In this document: one piece after another, positions 11,949-23,091 of the stretch | Layout of the letters: each line of letters starts with the position of its first letter | Position numbering within the stretch: position 1 is the first letter of the stretch | From: Annona cherimola | Lineage: Eukaryota > Streptophyta > Magnoliopsida > Magnoliales > Annonaceae | DNA: 64,000 nt | Assembly (NCBI GenBank): GCA_030490835.1 | Contig: CM059972.1 | Span: 19,259,764-19,323,763 of the forward strand | Direction of reading: 5' to 3' | Made by a program: the position numbers and the translations under genes | Notes under the pieces: model-generated | Database searches by the model: none | What the model was told of the DNA's origin: nothing | Seen by the model: the letters and a program-made list of their open reading frames with translations, nothing else

Positions 11949-12357
11949 GGGTGTGTTTGATAATGGAAAAAACTTTTGATAAAGGGTGTGTTTGGCAATG
12001 AGAAAAAAATATCAACTTAAAACTTTTCACTCTTTATAATTATTATATTTTTTAATCATTTTTTCACATTTTCTCATACAACTAACCTACTTTTCAATCA
12101 TTTCTACACAGCTACCTATACAATTAACCTATCTATTTTAACTTTATTATCTTTACTCCTCATCATTACTCCTATCATATCACATCATTTGACAACTTTT
12201 ACTCTCTAAAACTTTTCATCAAAAGTTTTATCCATTCTCAAACACTGTATAGGAAAATATGAAAAAATGATTAAAAAATATGATAATTGTAGAGAGTAAA
12301 AAATGTTAGATTAAAAAATTTTTAATTGACATTTTCTATAAATTACCGAACACACCT
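11949..12357. repeat. MITE family A nested inside another family A copy
   Basis: The outer copy starts GGGTGTGTTTGATAATGG at 11949 and is interrupted at about 11983. An opposite-orientation copy then runs from GGGTGTGTTTGGCAATGAG (11984) to CATTCTCAAACAC (12245). The outer copy resumes with TGTATAGGAAAATATGAAAA and ends ACCGAACACACC at about 12355. Compared with the 10644-10927 copy, the outer copy lacks its central part. Confidence 0.7.
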
Positions 12358-12399
12358 TTAGTACGCCTGGTCTACCACACATTTAACCCAGTGCAGCTC

Positions 12400-13487
12400 A
12401 TTAGTGCGATCCTAGCCACGTCTAAAATGCGTGTAGAAGACGCGCATGCAATTTGGTGGTGGCGAAGATTCGAGGTCGCAAGCGAACTCGCGGGTGTTTT
12501 TATCCTTCGTTCTGCTCTTTCGAGTTCCTTTGTGCTTCACGCTACAACGGCCTTTCCTGCTCGCCTTTTAGATCTCTTCTTTCCTTTCTCCGTCGCTGCT
12601 TCCTCCACAATTCTCTTCTCTGAAGGTGAATTTCAAACCCTAATCTTCTCTTCTGTATTTCTTCTCGAATCTCCGGCTCTAGCTTCTTCCTCCGCTGAAA
12701 AGCTGCGATTTCAGCCACATATCTGGCTCAGTTCCTCATTTCCTGTAGATTACGAGACCAAGATTTGCTTCTCCTTTTTACTGGGATATAGACACCATTC
12801 AAGGTGAGGAAAAGAGGCTTTTTTCTGCTCGGTTTCGATATAGGATTCGGATTGATACAATTTCCTCTGGAAGTTTTGGAATTGGTTCTATCACCGATTA
12901 TGCGGAATCGAATCGCTGCTGTTGGCGTTGTTTTGTACGGAATTAGCTTTTCTTTTTTCTTCGAACTTCTGATTCCGCCTCTTCCGACTGCAAAAGCGCG
13001 TTTTCCTGCGGATCGTGAAGTTCGGACTTGCTAGTCGTAGTAGGAATTGTGATTCTGTTTGTTGAACTACTGTTCTCGCTATTCGTACTCAAGATTACAG
13101 TTTGAGTTGTTGATTGTGATACCAAGTGGCATCTTAGAACACTTTTCTTCTTCTGCTTCGCTTCGATGAAAAGAAACGTGAGGCTTTTTTCGGCTTGAAG
13201 TTTTATTCGTTTTCTATTGCCTTTCTTTTTAATCAGATTTCGGAAGAGAAAATCGAGGAAAAGGAGGAGTGTTGGTTGCTCTTTCGGCCTGCTCGAGCTG
13301 AAATATCCAACCTGGTGTTGTTCTTCTGCTGATTTAGCAGAGCTGTTAAGAACTTCCTGTGATTCTGCCACATGGACGGTTCAGAAACATAGATATTGTC
13401 AGAAACACAGCTGTCGTTGTAGGAGAGCAAGTCGATTTTAAATTGATTATTGCCGACTGAAAGTACTCGTGAATTAGCGTCAAGATC
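12400..13487 (+). promoter_or_regulatory. Promoter and 5' leader region of the NHX gene
   Basis: About 1.1 kb of GC-richer, pyrimidine-rich DNA precedes the NHX start codon. It has a telo-box AAACCCTAA at 12635-12643, a motif common near plant transcription starts. Several short frames and out-of-frame starts lie here. A leader intron is likely, as in other plant NHX genes: a candidate donor is TGAAG|GTGAAT near 12625 and a candidate acceptor is GTTGTAG near 13422. Both splice sites are inferences. Confidence 0.45.
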
Positions 13488-16400
13488 ATGGCTTTCGACC
13501 TTGGTTTGCTGTGGACCAAGTTGGGAGCGTTATCGACGTCGGATCATTCTTCTGTCATTTCCATAAATATTTGTGTGGCGCTTCTGTGCGCATGCATTGT
13601 GATTGGTCATCTGTTGGAGGAGAACCGTTGGATGAATGAATCCATCACTGCACTTGCAATTGTGAGTTTCTGGTTTTTATTTTTATTTTTCATCTTTTAT
13701 TTTCTTTCGAGTATGTATCCGAGTGACTTCTGTCGATTATGCTAATGTTTTTTTTTTTTTTTGAAAAAAAAAAAAATTATGGCAGGGGATTTGTACTGGA
13801 GTCGTTATTCTGCTGACTTCTGGTGGAAAAAGTTCACATATCTTGGTCTTCAGTGAAGATCTTTTCTTTATATATCTTCTTCCACCAATTATATTTAATG
13901 CTGGGTAAGCTGTGTAACTTTCTGTTAGCCACTCAGCCTTTTCATCGGTTGCTGGTACTTGTGAGCAGGTACCACCGTGAGTTTGTCAATCACATCTGTG
14001 AGCTCCACGAAAGTCCCATGAAGGGCGATACCCAATGTAAAAGTGGCAAGCATATAATTAATGGCCGCTAATATTTTATATTGGCTGTTTTAATTGAAAG
14101 AACATGAACATTTTCAACCCTTCATGGTTTCATGGTTTGGCCATTTGAATTGCTGCTCATTGTTTGATTTAAGCTGTCTTTTCTGGCTTCCGAAAGGCAG
14201 TTGATTGGATTTCATTGCATTTGGTACAAATAATCTGTTCTGTGATTTGCTCCCTCACACTCGTGGATCAATTGTTTGCCTGAATCCTGATCACCTTCTG
14301 TCACTTGTGTTTTTGAACTCATTCAGTTGATCAATTGCTTTCTGCAATGATCTCTCTCTCTCTCTCTCTCTCTCTCTGGCATAATTTCTGCAGTGATCTT
14401 TATTTTGGTATAGATGTGTTTGCTTGCCTTTGGGAGTCTGGATCTAATCTTAATGCACCTACTTTTTCATGTCACCTGTTTTCACTTTTCACTTGTCTAC
14501 AACAGGTTTTGTTTCTTGGTATGTCCAGGAATATAGACCAACCAACTAATTTTTTAGGTTCAGTGATGATAATTTTCAGTGGTTAATCCTGGCGATCTTA
14601 TTCAATACCTTTCAACAGGTTTCAAGTAAAGAAGAAGCAGTTTTTCCGCAACTTCATGACAATCATGCTATTTGGTGCTATTGGCACATTGATATCTTGG
14701 ACCATCATTTCACTTAGTATGTTCAATAACCTCTCTGATAACCTCTTTGATGTTTTTATATATATTGGAGAACACTAGAACATTACCAGTAGATTTCTTG
14801 ATGTTAGAAGAAAAAGTACACATCAACTATAAGTTTTTTAATTTTTTGTTCGTGCTCTTGGTTTCACTTCTTTTCTCTACATATTAAACTTTCTTATCAT
14901 CAACCCAGGTTCTATGCAGCTATTTAGGAAGTTCAATATTGCTCCTCTGGATATTGGAGATTATCTAGGTATTTTCTTGTTCATCACTTTCTCTTTTTTT
15001 TTCTCTGCATATTCTATTTACAAGTGTTCCGCTTTGTTCTGTTTTGTTTTGTTTTTGTGGGCTAACCTTGATTGAACTCCCAACACCTGCAGCAATTGGA
15101 GCCATATTTTCTGCAACAGATTCTGTTTGCACATTGCAGGTTCAAAATCTATTCTGCATTTCCTCCACTAATTTCAACTGATAAAAACAGACATGTTAAT
15201 ACACAATATATATTTTTATCTGGTCCAGGTGCTCAACCAAGATGAGACTCCGCTACTTTATAGTCTTGTCTTTGGGGAAGGTGTTGTGAATGATGCAACA
15301 TCTGTTGTTCTCTTCAATGCAATTCAGAGATTTGATCTTACTCAATTTAGTTCCAGCATTGCTTTGAAGTTTGTAGGCAACTTCTTGAATTTATTTCTTC
15401 TAAGCACCTTGCTGGGTGTTGGTGTAAGTTTCTTTCAGACCTTCTATTTATCTTTTTACCCCTAATGTCCTGTGTTACATCACTTTATGCTTCAAACCAT
15501 GAAAAGAAAAAGAAAAGAAAACCTATCCTTTGTGTGTTTGAATGGTTTGGTTTCTGTTTTGCAGGCTGGACTTTTCAGTGCTTACATTATCAAGAAGCTG
15601 TATTTTGGCAGGTTTGTTAATAGTGAATGTGATAGTTCTTGAAACTCTCATTGTGTACATTATTCTCCAGAATCATCTCCTCTTCTATCTTTCTCTGAGG
15701 GACATACTGATATCATTATTAGTTGCAAGGTGTCACTGACATTTGTTGCTCACTTCTCACAGATAATATATTGTTGATTAATGACTAAGCATTGAAAATT
15801 TTATAGAAGATTTAGCTGATTTATCTGACCATTTTCATTTATAATTTGGCATTTATCCTTGAGTTTAAGTAACACTGTGGCAAACATCATAATTGCATTG
15901 CATGGCAGATGGAAGTGAGAGAAATTGAAGTTTGTTGCTTTCGCCCAAAATTAATTCTTGATTTACAATTCCAATTCCAGGCATTCCACTGATCGAGAAG
16001 TTGCTCTCATGATTCTTATGGCTTACCTTTCATATATGCTGGCAGAAGTAAGTTTGGATTATCTCCAGTCAATCTCCACTTTCATTTATTTACTATTCTC
16101 AGATTTCACTAAGGTGGTTTCTTCCTGTTTTGCAGCTGTTCTACCTGAGTGCAATTCTTACTGTATTCTTTTGTGGGATTGTGATGTCCCACTATACCTG
16201 GCACAACGTGACTGAGAGTTCGAGAATAACCACCAAGTATGTCAAATGCTTGAATAAAGTCACTCAAACCATTATTATTGACTTCCATCTGTGTAATTCT
16301 TATTGTGTATATTCACTTGACTTACTGATGCTTAGAGTTTAATGTTTATTCTTTGATGCAGGCATGCTTTCGCAACTCTGTCATTTATTGCCGAGTTATT

Positions 16401-19400
16401 TATCTTCCTGTATGTTGGTATGGATGCACTGGACATTGAAAAATGGAGTTTTGTGAAAAGCAGGTATATCTTTGAATTTTAACTGTTCTACCAAAAGGCA
16501 GTGGGGGAATTAGTTCACCCTGTAACCATTCTCCTGTTTTGAAAATGGTCTGTGCCCATGCTTTGTTTGTGGAGTAGGAGAGGAATACATTTGTCGATTG
16601 ACGATGGTTTGAGATTAAATTCGTTAATACTTCCATAATGTGACAATATATATTTGTGACTTGCTGTGTCTAACTAAATGAACCGTAAGTGGAAAAAAAT
16701 GTGTTGTCACCACATGTTTTTTATTTCTAATGTACAATGATTAAATTTGTTTGTACTTCCATAATGTGACAAATGCATAAATGTGACTTGCAGCATCAAT
16801 GAATTGTAAAGTGGAAAATGTTTTGTCGCCACAAGTTTTTTTTTTTTTTTTTCCTTTTTTTTCCCCTAATGTACAACTAGTACAATGCATTGGACTAAAG
16901 AGTTTCAATATTACGGTTCTGTAGTAGAGAAAGGCTTTCACCATGTTTGAGCCACCCACTTGTTTACTTGAAGGGCAAAGATAACCTCATCTAACTTACA
17001 CACCTCATATCTGTAGATTTGTGGCATTAACATTCATGAATTTTCATGCTTTCGTTACTGATCCAAAGCCTGAATAAAGAAAGGGTAATTTTCATTGATA
17101 GCTATTGTGAAACTTTACCAAGAAGCCTGTCAAGAACTATGAGAGTATAATATAGTGTAAAAAGATAATTTTGCTGTCAATTCCACTTTTTTCTTTTTAT
17201 TAAAAAAAAATTGGATGATAACAAGAATTGATTTTTTCTTTGGAAGGTTTGAACTACTTTCAGGTTTCAAGTTGAACCCTTAATTCATCCTCTCATTGGA
17301 TAAGACTGGTGAAAAAGTTAGTAGATAATAAGCAATCGTTTCATTTATGTCATCTTATGAGGTGTAAACCCAATAACTTCTCTGAGTAGCAAACATGCAC
17401 TTATGAACACTGCAAAAAATCATTGTCAAGTTTTAGCATCCCAGAAAATCCTGGGAAGAGTAGTCTGATACCCATTGAGGGACCACCAAATCACATTTTG
17501 ACCAAACTTTCTGTCCCAACAAATTTTAATGAAGACGGATATTGAGAAAATGTGAATCTTAATGATGGAAGATACCGAGAAAATGCTAAGTGAAAGATAT
17601 GGGTTGTCATCTGCACTAGAAACAGTTGTTGTAAATGTAGAACTTTCATTTTAAAATGGTGAAGACAAGTGCAAGGCTGTTTGTCTTGTGAGAGAAAAGG
17701 GAAATCACTTATTACTGCATTGTATGTTGCTGATTATATGTGCCTGATTAATTGGAATGCAGTCCTGGAAAGTTGTGGAGATTCCATTCTCTGAGTGTCT
17801 GCTTCAGACAGCAGAGGAAAATAGGCAAATTTTTATAAAATGTGAGGATGGGCTTTGGGCGCCGAAGCTGCATGAAGTTGTTTAGAATGAAGCACTGGTG
17901 TTAAATCATGTTCCGGTCAAGCTGAGGAGATGGCAAGGAAAAGTAGTGACGTTTGGAAGCCTCTGATCACTGGCTCATGATTGATGATTTGGAGCCATGA
18001 CATTTATGCTTTGCTTGCTGGAACAGTCTCGTGAGTTTAGCAAAATCAGAGATCTTATTATCGAGCTGCCACTTGAAAGAGGGGCCCCAGGCAATTGTCT
18101 CACCAACTGAGATTCTGCTCTGTAAAAATAAGAAGAGAGCTTCTGCACCATTCTAATTCAATTTAGTTAGTTGTTCAAAAGAGAACTTTTGGAGAAATTG
18201 ACCCCCCATTGATAATGTTAGAAATTTCAGTGCTTCTAATTCCATTAACAAATTTGGCCAAAACTATTGCATTAAATAAATCCTGGGAGTTACATAAAAA
18301 GAAAAATCCCTGGGAGTAATTAAGCAAAGTCCTTTTGGTTGTATGAAGCAGAATATATTGAAGTGTCATGATTAGTACGAGTGGGAAAAAGATATAGGAT
18401 GTTATAGTTTTCACATTTCACAAGAATGTTGATCTCCAGTTCAATTTGTCACCTGCCAGTATTCCATGCCCTTTCTGTTATTTCCGTAGTGTGCCCTTTT
18501 TTCCTACGTTTTATGGTAATGTAAATGGCAGATGATGATAGCATGGTTCAAAACCATTTTACAAAAGGCTTATATATAATTTTTTGAAGTTAAAAAAAAT
18601 GAAAAGGAGTAATTTCTCAGCCTGAAGCCTAGATATTGGTATTGTGCTATCACCTATAGGCTGATATGTGGATAAGCTGATGGACTGATTACATGGTATG
18701 GTGCTATTGTCTATGGTCTGATTAAGTGTATTGTACTATCCACTATGACTGACACATGTATTGTGCTATTACCTATAGGCTAATTTATGTAAACCATGTT
18801 AGCTGATCAAATTTCCTTCAGGTCTATCACATTTATTCTACAGTGATATCCGTGACATTAAATGATGCTTATCCTCAACTAGTAGAAAGCTACTTAGAGA
18901 GAACTTTGTTTGGTTGGATTGTGAAATCTGTGTTTATGCTCCTAAAAGTATATAATGGATATTCTTATTCTTGCAGTGTAGGGTTATGAGATCCATGCTT
19001 TGTTAGCTAACAGGTTGAGCTTCTTTGTTTGCAGTCCTGGAAAATCAATTGGCGTGAGTTCTATGTTGTTAGGCTTGGTCTTGATTGGAAGAGCTGCTTT
19101 TGTTTTCCCGTTATCCTTTTTATCCAACTTAACCAAAAAGAATGCAAATGAGAAAATCTCCTTTAGGCAACAAGTAAGTGGTTTAGTTCTTTATGTCTGT
19201 TGGTAGATGCTCTCAGTCAAATGTCAATACATATTTAGTAAACTTGATATTTTGCAGGTTATAATATGGTGGGCTGGTCTTATGCGAGGAGCTGTATCTA
19301 TGGCTCTTGCTTATAATCAGGTAAACATATCTAATGTAGTTTTCTTTTTTCCTGAACACAGCTTTTGGTTTTTTTTTTTTTTTTTTTTTCAGCGGCAATA

Positions 19401-20859
19401 ACATCTCTCTCTCTCTGAATTATTCAACTGGTTACTCTTCCCTGCAACCATTCTGGATTGGCATGATCCTAAGCATTTGCCATTTTCACTGGGAAAGATT
19501 GTTTTCCTTATTTTCCAAAATAATTAGGCTGTCATTCAGCATCATCTTTCTAATTTATAGAATGGTCTCTTTATCAAAGATAACAAGCAATTGAGGGCTA
19601 AAATGTTGCAGTCTGAATAGAGATGATTTTCAAACTGGCAGCAGTCTGGGTCAATGTCAGTAGCTTAAGCTTAATATAGTTTGGCAGTTTGGACTTCTTA
19701 TATCGAAATAAATATGGATTATTTTGGAGAATTAGAGCATATATATTTCAGTGCCTGGAATCAACCCAATTGTGTCTGATTAATTGTACTTTTTAGCATA
19801 TGTGATAATATGTGTATGGTCCATTAACCAAGTGTCTTTGGAGCTCCTGATCTGTTTGGGGCCTTACAATCTTTTAATGAGAAGTACTTATTATCTTTTG
19901 CAGTTTACAAGGTCTGGGCATACTCAACTTCCTGGGAATGCTACCATGATCACAAGCACCATCACAGTTGTCCTCTTTAGCACAGTGGTAAGTTAACTAG
20001 TGCCTCTTCCTGTACAGTATATATTCAACTTTTAAAGCTGATTGCTATCTATTGAACTTTGTCCAAGTGCAATTCGTCATGTGAGGAGGTTAGTTTGGAA
20101 ACTGAAGCTGTAATAGTCGCACAAGCCATGTCATGTTTGGAAATTTTGCCAGTAACATCACTGTAAAAATGATTGGCTATACTAGGATGCAAATGTTGAG
20201 GTGCAGGAACTATTGTACACTCGCAGTTCATGAAGCACATGTTGAGTTCAGATGGTATGCCCATAAAGAGGAGAAAAAGTAACCTGCATCAGTCCTGTTT
20301 TTGCCCGAATGGCCTGTTTTACAGATTTTCATTTTGCTTGCAGACACCCTGCCCATTGGTGGACATATTTTAAGGGGAGGGGACATTGAATTAGAAGTTC
20401 CCTGGGCATCGAGTTCCTTGCACAGGCCATAATTACCAAAACTCAAAAAAATGCCTAGCATCTTAACATACGTTATTCTTTTCTACCTAAATTGAATGAA
20501 ACACTTTTCTGTCTGATATTGTTGCTCAGGTATTTGGGTTGATGACCAAGCCTCTGATCAGGCTCTTACTCCCAGCTCCAAAGGCCACCAGCAGCATGCT
20601 GTCATCAGAGCCATCGAGCCCAAAGTCTTTTCTCTCGCCCCTCATTGCAAATGGACAGGATTCAGAAGTGGAAGAGGGGAGATGTGAGGTCCGTCGGCCG
20701 ACGAGCCTCCGCATGCTTCTGAGCACACCCACCCATACTGTGCACCACTACTGGCGCAAGTTCGATGATGCCATCATGCGCCCCATGTTTGGCGGACGAG
20801 GCTTTGCGCCGTTTGTGCCAGGCTCTCCAACTGAACAGAATGTCAATCCATGGGGGTAG
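13488..20859 (+). CDS. NHX: Vacuolar NHX-type Na+(K+)/H+ antiporter, 14 coding exons
   Basis: The product exchanges cytosolic Na+ or K+ for vacuolar H+ (CPA1 family) and serves salt storage, K+ balance and vacuolar pH. Coding exons: 13488-13661, 13786-13904, 14619-14716, 14909-14968, 15093-15139, 15229-15423, 15565-15611, 15981-16047, 16136-16236, 16362-16463, 19035-19173, 19258-19320, 19904-19987 and 20530-20859. They sum to 1626 nt, or 541 residues, the usual length of class I plant NHX. All introns are GT-AG and all phases close. Seen: amiloride-site motif LFFIYLLPPI (residues 84-93), ATDS with D160, FGEGVVND with N187/D188, and the SHYTWHNVTESS segment. The C-terminal tail has the conserved TVHHYWRKFDD and FVPGSPTE. 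The start is the first ATG of the family-like MAFDL... frame. Intron 10 is unusually long (2571 bp) and holds tandem duplications. Class I vacuolar location follows from similarity to AtNHX1-4. Confidence 0.97.
14351..14375. repeat. (CT)n microsatellite in NHX intron 2
   Basis: An uninterrupted TC dinucleotide run of about 25 bases in the 714-bp second intron, likely length-polymorphic. Confidence 0.9.
16620..16880 (+). repeat. Tandem duplication of ~120 bp in NHX intron 10
   Basis: Both copies contain ACTTCCATAATGTGACAA, then 'TGTGACTTGC', 'GTAA(A)GTGGAAAA', 'TTTTGTCGCCACAAG/GTTGTCACCACATG' and 'CTAATGTACAA'. The copies begin near 16625 and 16745. The second carries a longer T run. Confidence 0.75.
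18640..18790 (+). repeat. Degenerate four-copy repeat in NHX intron 10
   Basis: The motif TATTGTGCTATYACCTATAGG recurs at about 18640, 18697, 18728 and 18759. The first and last copies are nearly identical and the two middle ones have diverged. Confidence 0.65.
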
Positions 20860-21420
20860 ACAGAACCAATCCATGGCAGGCAGGCAGTAAGAAAAATGAA
20901 GCCAATCCATGGATGGCAGGCAGTAAGAAAAATGGTGGTGGGAAAAAAAGAGTAAACGAGTGAGGTATTTTAGTTAGCTAGCTTGCTGTCACTCCCTGTT
21001 GCTTCAATGCTTCATGTTGGCATTCCTAGTATAGGAAGGAGTGGCCTGTTTGCATCACACAATTTTTGGTTTTATTCGGTTTTTGTTTATATATTTTTTT
21101 GTTCAGAGCAATCATTGATATCTGCCCTCTCTCTCTCTCTCTCTCTCTCTCTAAAGATATGTTTGTTTAGATCTTACCACCTGTAGTGTGCATAATCATT
21201 GTAAAAACAATATTGCGCGTATTTAATTTTGGTGTAGTTAATATGATTTGCAATATGAGTGTGATTTAGCTGCTTGTGTGTGCGTGTGAAGCTTAAAGAG
21301 GACCTTTCCTTCTTTTTGCTTTTATTTGCTCGTTGAATTTTGTATTCCCGATTAGTTCCTACAAATTGACTTAAATCTTTTCTATAAACTCTTTTATAGT
21401 TGTCTTGATGAAGCTCAATT
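20860..21420 (+). promoter_or_regulatory. NHX 3' untranslated region with short tandem repeats
   Basis: Downstream of the stop codon a ~36-bp unit is repeated (20866-20898 and 20902-20934, CCAATCCATGG...CAGTAAGAAAAATG). A partial third unit overlaps the last codons (CAATCCATGGGGG, encoding NPWG-stop). A (CT)n run lies at 21127-21152. No canonical AATAAA was found, so the 3' end is not fixed. Confidence 0.5.
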
Positions 21421-21803
21421 GATGTACTCACCGATGACAGGAAAAATGAATCTAGATGACCTTTTCACAATTTTAGACTTGCTTATTTGACTTCTTCTAA
21501 AATCGTATATTTAAATTTATTCAAAGGGAAATGGTCATGTGCAGCGCCTGTTGAATTTTTTATTTTAATCGATGTTTGAATTGTACATTTTGCAGTTTCA
21601 GAGTCATGATTAAATGCATATGGATGAATATTATAAATGTTATAGACAATAAAAATATCAATTAAAATAAAAATCGACTTATTGTGTATGATCATTACCA
21701 TTATTACAATAAAGCCCTATCTAGTATGTTGCATGGAAAATTATTTATATGTTTAGCTTAAGACTTCTAAGAGTAATTTACTTTCCATTTATGTTTCAGG
21801 TTA

Positions 21804-22092
21804 TGGTGTGTTTGGGAAATAGTAAAATTTTTAATGAAAAGGTTTTAGTGTAATAATTTTTAAATTCATAGAAATGATGTAATGTGATAGGAATAATGAT
21901 AATAAGTAAAGATGATAAAGTTAAAATAAATAAGTTAATTGTATGAATGATTGTGTTAAAGTAATTGAAAATTAAAGTTAGTATGTGAAGATGTAAAGAA
22001 TAAATTAAAAAAATAGAGTAGTTGTATAGATTGAAAAATTTTAAATTGAGAAGTTTTTGTTGGAAAAGCTTTTTAGTTTGCCAAATACCCCT
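21804..22092 (-). repeat. MITE family A copy
   Basis: It runs from TGGTGTGTTTGGGAAATAG to GCCAAATACCCCT (about 289 bp) with the internal blocks AATGATAATAAGTAAAGATG and AAGTTAAAATAAATAAGTTA. TTA or TA flanks it on both sides. Confidence 0.65.
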
Positions 22093-23091
22093 TTAATAAT
22101 CAATTGCAACCATCAATTCTGAACCCTTTAATTCAGTTCTAACTTCTTTTTAATTACACAATTATCAGCCATCACTCAATAAAAACCAGTCAAGTCGGAC
22201 GACACTAGCGAGTTAGCCGGACCACGCGATTTCATGTAGTAGTCCGTTATTACGGTACGCCATCTCGCCAAAATTTCTGGCTATGATCTTTCTAAATCAT
22301 TCTGCCCAATTAGATTGAAATTATATTCAGCTCTTTGATCGACCTTTTTTTTCACTCTTACTTCTGAAATTTAAAAATTTTATTTCATCTTTATCCAGCT
22401 TTTTTTTGGGTAGTTTTTTTTTATAGTTTTGTCGAACTTATTTTTAATAATCTTTTTCTCCCATTTCCTCCGATTCTACTCCTAGCTTTTCATATCTTTT
22501 TCCCCACCCCTTTGTCCAATCTCGAACAAATTTTATTTTATTATTTTTTTTTTCAAACACAAAATCGACTAATCCTGATTCATCTTACATGAAGCGGCAA
22601 TCGCTATACGGATGATTGTAAAAATTGTTTTTTAAACTTTTCTTTTTTCTTTGGCATACATATTCCTGCTCATTTTGTTGACTTGTAAAAGTTAACAAAT
22701 TTCACAGGACAAGATCTAAATAGAACCTGCAAATCTATTTAAAAAATTATGGGCGATTACAGGCGACCATATAAGAAATGGATCCCTTACCCAAATGCCA
22801 CATTCTTTTATGTTTCTTTTTTCTTTTCTATTATTTTTTTGTTGATTTTACCATGCGCAGTTTGCTGTATCTATAAATCTATAAGCATAATTAAATTTAA
22901 AACACTAAGTTAATCTAAGATAAATTTCATTATGAAATTAATCAAAAAATTATAAAATACGGGGCTTACATAAAATTTTTATTGAAATAATATTCAACAA
23001 ATTTGGGTAAGTACAAGACCATCTCTTTTGTATATCATTCCCTCATTAGCAAAGAACTGTACAGAGGTTTTCACATGATGCTTCTTACGTC
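22093..23091. other. Convergent intergenic spacer between NHX and PPR genes
   Basis: No gene is recognised. A candidate polyadenylation signal for the leftward PPR gene, AATAAA on the minus strand, lies at 22978-22983, about 110 bases past its stop codon. The rest is T-rich single-copy-looking DNA. Confidence 0.5.

Noticed and set aside
12391..13371. Several frames in the NHX leader on both strands
   Set aside because: They are in the promoter/leader, some begin with GTG, and none has a domain; the NHX frame begins at 13488.
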